Shown one piece after another: positions 60,801 through 64,000 of a stretch of 64,000 bases of DNA. The stretch spans positions 124,001 to 188,000 of the forward strand of contig CAYZHM010000003.1 in NCBI GenBank assembly GCA_964478225.1, in the 5' to 3' direction. Under the pieces are notes generated by a model. The model ran no database searches. It saw only the letters and a program-made list of their open reading frames with translations, and was not told where the DNA came from. This DNA comes from CAYZHM01 sp964478225 (GTDB taxonomy: Bacteria > Pseudomonadota > Alphaproteobacteria > Micavibrionales > Micavibrionaceae). A program made the position numbers and the translations under genes. Position 1 is the first letter of the stretch; the number at the start of each line of letters is the position of its first letter.

Positions 60801-61314
60801 TTTTTGTCACGGCACGACGGTTTTGTGACCAGGCCGTTTCATTAGAACCCGGAACCGCAGGACGCTCCTTACCATAACTGATAACATTCAAGCGGCTGGC
60901 ATCAATGCCCAAAGCTACAAGATAATTCTTCACTGAATTGGCACGGCGCTCGCCAAGAGCAAGGTTGTACTCGCGCGTACCGCGCTCATCAGCATGTCCT
61001 TCAATTGTAATACGGACATTCGCGTTCTGCTGTAGCCATCCAGCTTGATTTTCAAGAGTATTTCTGGCTTCAGTAGACAAGTCATAACGATCATAACCAA
61101 AGAAGACACGGTCACCAACATTCACAACCAAATCAGCTTGTGAACCAGCGCCTGTCCCGTTAATCGGATCATCATAAATACCCGCAAGCGGGCCATCTGT
61201 GATTGTTTCATGGCCTTCTAAACCTTCATCGCCTGTCATCATATCATCGTCAGGCGTAGAACATGCTGCCAACACAAACAAAGCAGCAAAAATCATTAAA
61301 TAGCGGGTGAACAT
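60790..61314 (-). CDS. pal: Peptidoglycan-associated lipoprotein Pal
   Basis: This 174-residue lipoprotein has lipobox LAAC (Cys near residue 18), an acidic linker and an OmpA-like domain (VFFGYDRYDLSTEARNTLEN, then VRITIEGHADERGTREYNLA and GERRANSVKNYLVALGI). The Asp/Arg pair that binds diaminopimelate is in GHADERGT and GERRA. Pal couples the outer membrane to the wall via Tol. The tolQRAB genes are not visible in this window. Confidence 0.95.
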   Translation of the reverse strand: MFTRYLMIFAALFVLAACSTPDDDMMTGDEGLEGHETITDGPLAGIYDDPINGTGAGSQADLVVNVGDRVFFGYDRYDLSTEARNTLENQAGWLQQNANVRITIEGHADERGTREYNLALGERRANSVKNYLVALGIDASRLNVISYGKERPAVPGSNETAWSQNRRAVTKIEQ

Positions 61315-61439
61315 TTTCTTTTTCTCCTAAATAAAGAAATTATGAATCATACATATATTCTTTTCACAACTTTCTGGCAAGGTCAGAAAATGTTTTTCCC
61401 ATGATATTTTCATGAATTTTCAGGGAACTTTTTCTGCAC

Positions 61440-62219
61440 TTAATCAAGCGTCTCTACTTTTATAGAGTCGATATCATCTCTATACAGCGACGTAGGCGCA
61501 GCACCACCCTCAACGCTTTCATCAAATCCATTTTGGTCAACCTTAGCAAAGGGCGATTTGGTCGTGTTATCGAGTTGATCACTATCCGCCGGCACAAAGT
61601 TTTGATCAACTTCCCCTGCAAGCTTCATATAACTAACAACCTGTTTAACATCAGGAATTGTCCGCGCCGTTTCAATGACACGATTCAATTCCGCTCGTGT
61701 CTGCGCAACCCCCATCAGATAGACAATACCCTGCACAACATCAATATTATAGTTGATAGACTGAACATCCCGATCAAGCGTAATAGATGTACGAAGCCGC
61801 GTTGCAGCCCATGAATCGCGAGCAAAACCAATAATACCCTCACTGTCAGCCACGCGTATCTCATTAATCACCTGCTTAACACCCTCAGGCTTCCAGGCCA
61901 TTCGCACAGCTTCAACCCTATGCTCAGGATTCTGCACAACACCTGTAATAAGGACACGCCCTTGATCAACCGTTAAGTCCAGCTTTCTGAAAATCTCAAA
62001 ATCATGACGAAGCCACAAATCATTAATTTCCGCCTGAATCTTCGCATCACTCCACGCACGACTGAGCCCACCCTCCTGAGCTGCCGCAATCCCACCGGCA
62101 GCAGCAGCCCCTGTCAGAGCACCAGCCGCCGTACACGCACTCAACAAACAAGGCGTAAACAAAATCATAACCAAAGAAAAATAGCGCATAGCAGGTTTCT
62201 GAAAAAACATGACCCTCAT
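61440..62219 (-). CDS. BON-domain lipoprotein
   Basis: From ATG 62219, sharing one base with the yraN stop as TAATG, the protein has about 259 residues. A signal peptide with lipobox LLSAC precedes two BON domains (SDAKIQAEINDLWLRHDFEI, then TRLRTSITLDRDVQSINYNI). BON proteins such as DolP bind phospholipid and protect the outer membrane. Two Met codons before MRYFSLVM leave the start slightly uncertain. The last 50 residues are Asp/Ser-rich and extra. The yraN neighbour also fits DolP. Confidence 0.85.
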   Translation of the reverse strand: MRVMFFQKPAMRYFSLVMILFTPCLLSACTAAGALTGAAAAGGIAAAQEGGLSRAWSDAKIQAEINDLWLRHDFEIFRKLDLTVDQGRVLITGVVQNPEHRVEAVRMAWKPEGVKQVINEIRVADSEGIIGFARDSWAATRLRTSITLDRDVQSINYNIDVVQGIVYLMGVAQTRAELNRVIETARTIPDVKQVVSYMKLAGEVDQNFVPADSDQLDNTTKSPFAKVDQNGFDESVEGGAAPTSLYRDDIDSIKVETLD

Positions 62220-62590
62220 TATGCGCGCGCAGCCCAGGCATTGTCCAGATGACAAATACGCAACGGCCCCGAAACTGCGATAGCATCAAATCGCACACAA
62301 GCACTGGAATAACGTGGGTTACAAGCCAAAAAATGCAGAACCGCTTGCTCAACGCGGTAACGGTTTTTCGTGTGGATTGTTTCCCAAATTGCACCTTCCG
62401 AAACAGGAGCTTTACGATACTTAACCTCAACAGCGACCAATGTTCCCCGCTTGTATGCAATCAGGTCAATTTCACCCACTGGACACTTATAACGTCGGCG
62501 CAAAATCCTGTATCCTTTCAACATCAAAAAAACCGCCGCCAAAGACTCCGCCCACAACCCAGCCTTGTAGGCCTTGATTTTTTTGGTCAT
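62219..62590 (-). CDS. yraN: UPF0102 endonuclease-fold protein YraN
   Basis: This 123-residue protein has the YraN/restriction-like core: GLWAESLAAVFLMLKGYRIL, CPVGEIDLIAYKRGTLVAVE and VEVKYRKAP, with the D-ExK catalytic-type residues. The function is not settled; a nuclease role in DNA maintenance is suspected. It overlaps rsmI by four bases and leads into the BON lipoprotein, an order also seen in gamma- and alphaproteobacteria. Confidence 0.9.
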   Translation of the reverse strand: MTKKIKAYKAGLWAESLAAVFLMLKGYRILRRRYKCPVGEIDLIAYKRGTLVAVEVKYRKAPVSEGAIWETIHTKNRYRVEQAVLHFLACNPRYSSACVRFDAIAVSGPLRICHLDNAWAARA

Positions 62591-63489
62591 GAATTTTCCC
62601 TTTTTATCTCCAATGCAAGATCATAAACATCAGAACTTTGCAGTCCAAATTTTTGTGATACGAGGCGAACCGCATCTTTTGTCTTCATGTCAACCAAAGC
62701 CTTTACCAAAGCCTCTTTTACCAATTGCATATGCACATCATTCCGGGTCTTTTTTTGCCCTTCGATGACAACAACAATCTCACCCTTCGGCTCCCCACCA
62801 TCCTCATAATAAGCAATCAATTCCGAAACAGCGCTACGCCGAATCTCTTCATGTAACTTCGTAAGCTCCCGGACAACAGCAACCTTGCGATTGCCCATAA
62901 CCTCGAAAACATCTCTAAGCATTTTTAAAATTCTCGCCGGCGATTCAAAAGCTATCAACGTATTTTCTGATAGCGCCCACTCCCTCAACACAGCCTGCCT
63001 TGCTGCTGTTTTTGATGGCAAAAATCCCAGGAATATAAACAGCTCACTCGGCAGCCCAGATAACTGCAAAGCCGTCAATGGCGCATTCGCCCCCGGCAGA
63101 CTCGTCAAATAGATTTCATTCTCAATACAAGCCTGAACCAGCTTATAGCCCGGATCTGATATTAAAGGCATCCCCGCATCACTAACCACCGCGATCATCT
63201 GACCAGCTCGTGCCTGAGCAACAATATGCCCGCGGTCCTTTTCGGTACTATGGTCATTATAGACAAACAATGGCTTTGAAATCTCATAAGACTTTAAGAG
63301 CTTGCCTGTAACGCGTTTGTCTTCACACACCACAAGATCAGCACGTGACAAAACTTCCAGCGCCCTCACCGTAATGTCGGCCAGATTACCAATCGGCGTG
63401 GAAACAAGATAAATTCCCGCTGGCATATGTTGGTTTTTACATGCAGGGAGTAGCCAAGGCTTTTGTTTTTCGGTACTGTGATCAGACAT
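62587..63489 (-). CDS. rsmI: 16S rRNA 2'-O-ribose methyltransferase RsmI
   Basis: RsmI methylates C1402 of 16S rRNA. The family sequence IYLVSTPIGNLADITVRALE, DLVVCEDKRVTGKLL, SDAGMPLISDPGYKLV and SLPGANAPLTALQLSGL is complete. The 300-residue length is standard. A second start at MPAGIYLV (about residue 22) is possible. It is divergent from the LpoA-like gene, 37 bases away. Confidence 0.95.
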   Translation of the reverse strand: MSDHSTEKQKPWLLPACKNQHMPAGIYLVSTPIGNLADITVRALEVLSRADLVVCEDKRVTGKLLKSYEISKPLFVYNDHSTEKDRGHIVAQARAGQMIAVVSDAGMPLISDPGYKLVQACIENEIYLTSLPGANAPLTALQLSGLPSELFIFLGFLPSKTAARQAVLREWALSENTLIAFESPARILKMLRDVFEVMGNRKVAVVRELTKLHEEIRRSAVSELIAYYEDGGEPKGEIVVVIEGQKKTRNDVHMQLVKEALVKALVDMKTKDAVRLVSQKFGLQSSDVYDLALEIKRENS

Positions 63490-63526
63490 CTCAAACCATT
63501 AATTTTTTTTACGAGCATAACGAACC

Positions 63527-64000
63527 ATGCGCAAAAATAACACTCTCTTTCTCTCCATATTGACAATCCTCGGACTTTTCATCCTTTCTGCCTGTGGAGG
63601 GGGAAATGGCTACACCTTTCAACCATGGGAATTTAATCGTGACGAAGCCCAGACAGCGCAAGAAGCTCCTGGACAGATTTCCGATCTGTCGGACTTAGCC
63701 AAGACTCAACAAGGTCAAACACCACAAGGGCCACAGGTAAGCGGACCTCAAACACAAATCCCTCAAGGTTCGTATACGCCTGCCATTCCGTCCAATTTAC
63801 CTCCAGTCAAAGTAGGTCTGCTTCTACCCCTCAGCGGCAAACACCAGGAACTTGGCCAAGCTCTTTTGCAGTCTGCACAAATGGCGCTATTCGACATAGG
63901 CTACGATGCTTTTGAATTAATGCCTCGAGACACCAAAGGCACCCCCGACGGCGCGAGACAAGCAGCAAAAAGCGCCCTCGCAGATGGGGCACAATTAATC
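63527..64000 (+). CDS. LpoA-like penicillin-binding protein activator, cut by the window end
   Basis: The first 158 codons are visible. A lipobox (LSAC, Cys near residue 23) follows a signal peptide. A Gln/Pro/Gly-rich linker (QQGQTPQGPQVSGPQTQ) leads to the periplasmic-binding-protein fold (VKVGLLLPLSGKHQELGQAL, then SAQMALFDIGYDAFELMPRD) typical of the C-terminal domain of LpoA-type activators of PBP1a. Position next to rsmI and yraN is the usual one for this gene. The 3' part lies beyond the window. Confidence 0.8.
   Translation, partial: MRKNNTLFLSILTILGLFILSACGGGNGYTFQPWEFNRDEAQTAQEAPGQISDLSDLAKTQQGQTPQGPQVSGPQTQIPQGSYTPAIPSNLPPVKVGLLLPLSGKHQELGQALLQSAQMALFDIGYDAFELMPRDTKGTPDGARQAAKSALADGAQLI

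Overview
The window looks like chromosomal DNA of an alphaproteobacterium of moderate GC. The evidence is its gene blocks: pal-cpoB-tilS-ftsH-glmM, scpA-scpB-tatA-tatB-tatC, dcd-murA, UPF0262-infA-maf-rng, a CpdR homologue and a complete Cpa/Tad pilus locus. A lineage near the Micavibrio-type predators is a guess from overall gene flavour and was not tested. No rRNA, CRISPR array, transposase or integrase gene was seen. Three tRNA genes are present: Thr-GGT, Phe-GAA and Val-GAC.

Layout, left to right. 1-2060: a DUF2336-like gene cut by the window edge, then two tandem secreted proteins with a dockerin-like calcium loop and a PEP-CTERM sorting tail. 2068-9244 (minus strand): a tightly overlapping housekeeping block of dgt, a SPOR-domain protein, nagZ, scpA, scpB, tatA, tatB, tatC and zapE. 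9279-12501 (plus): an A-type Fe-S carrier that may be leaderless, a truncated haemoglobin, a large inverted repeat, xthA and two lipoproteins. 12559-14609: tRNA-Thr, a double Fur-box-like region and an iron uptake unit (cupredoxin, FTR1 permease, outer-membrane beta-barrel) whose last two genes are joined in frame and then broken by a homopolymer shift. 14627-21191: a receiver protein, dcd, murA, a small insertion that duplicated the murA 3' end, UPF0262, infA, maf, rng and tRNA-Phe. 21197-23640: an isolated LamG/SGNH-esterase gene split by a one-base shift in a nine-A run. 23791-27900: 3-hydroxybutyrate dehydrogenase, glpK, glpD and a receiver. 28093-37927: a solitary YjbH-like protein, rluD, a beta-propeller-like exported protein, a GT4 glycosyltransferase, an LpxH-like phosphoesterase, cpdR, tRNA-Val, an AlkB-like dioxygenase and an MFS carrier.

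38074-54048 is the Tad (tight adherence) pilus locus. Two plus-strand genes (an orphan pilus-N-domain protein and tadD) converge on a minus-strand series: a predicted tail-anchored pseudokinase, a small membrane protein, three pseudopilins (tadE, a tadF-like gene and VWA-domain tadG), flp, cpaA, cpaB, cpaC, cpaD, cpaE, cpaF, tadB and tadC. 54151-64000 returns to housekeeping genes: purA, glmM, ftsH, tilS, cpoB, pal, a BON-domain lipoprotein, yraN, rsmI and a truncated LpoA-like lipoprotein.

The items most worth a second look are the pseudokinase at the head of the Tad series, the insertion that rebuilt the murA 3' end with synonymous-only changes, the in-frame FTR1-barrel fusion, the split LamG/SGNH gene with a terminator-like hairpin before its ribosome binding site, and the dockerin-like PEP-CTERM pair. 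The frame breaks at A/T homopolymers could be assembly errors and are flagged as such.
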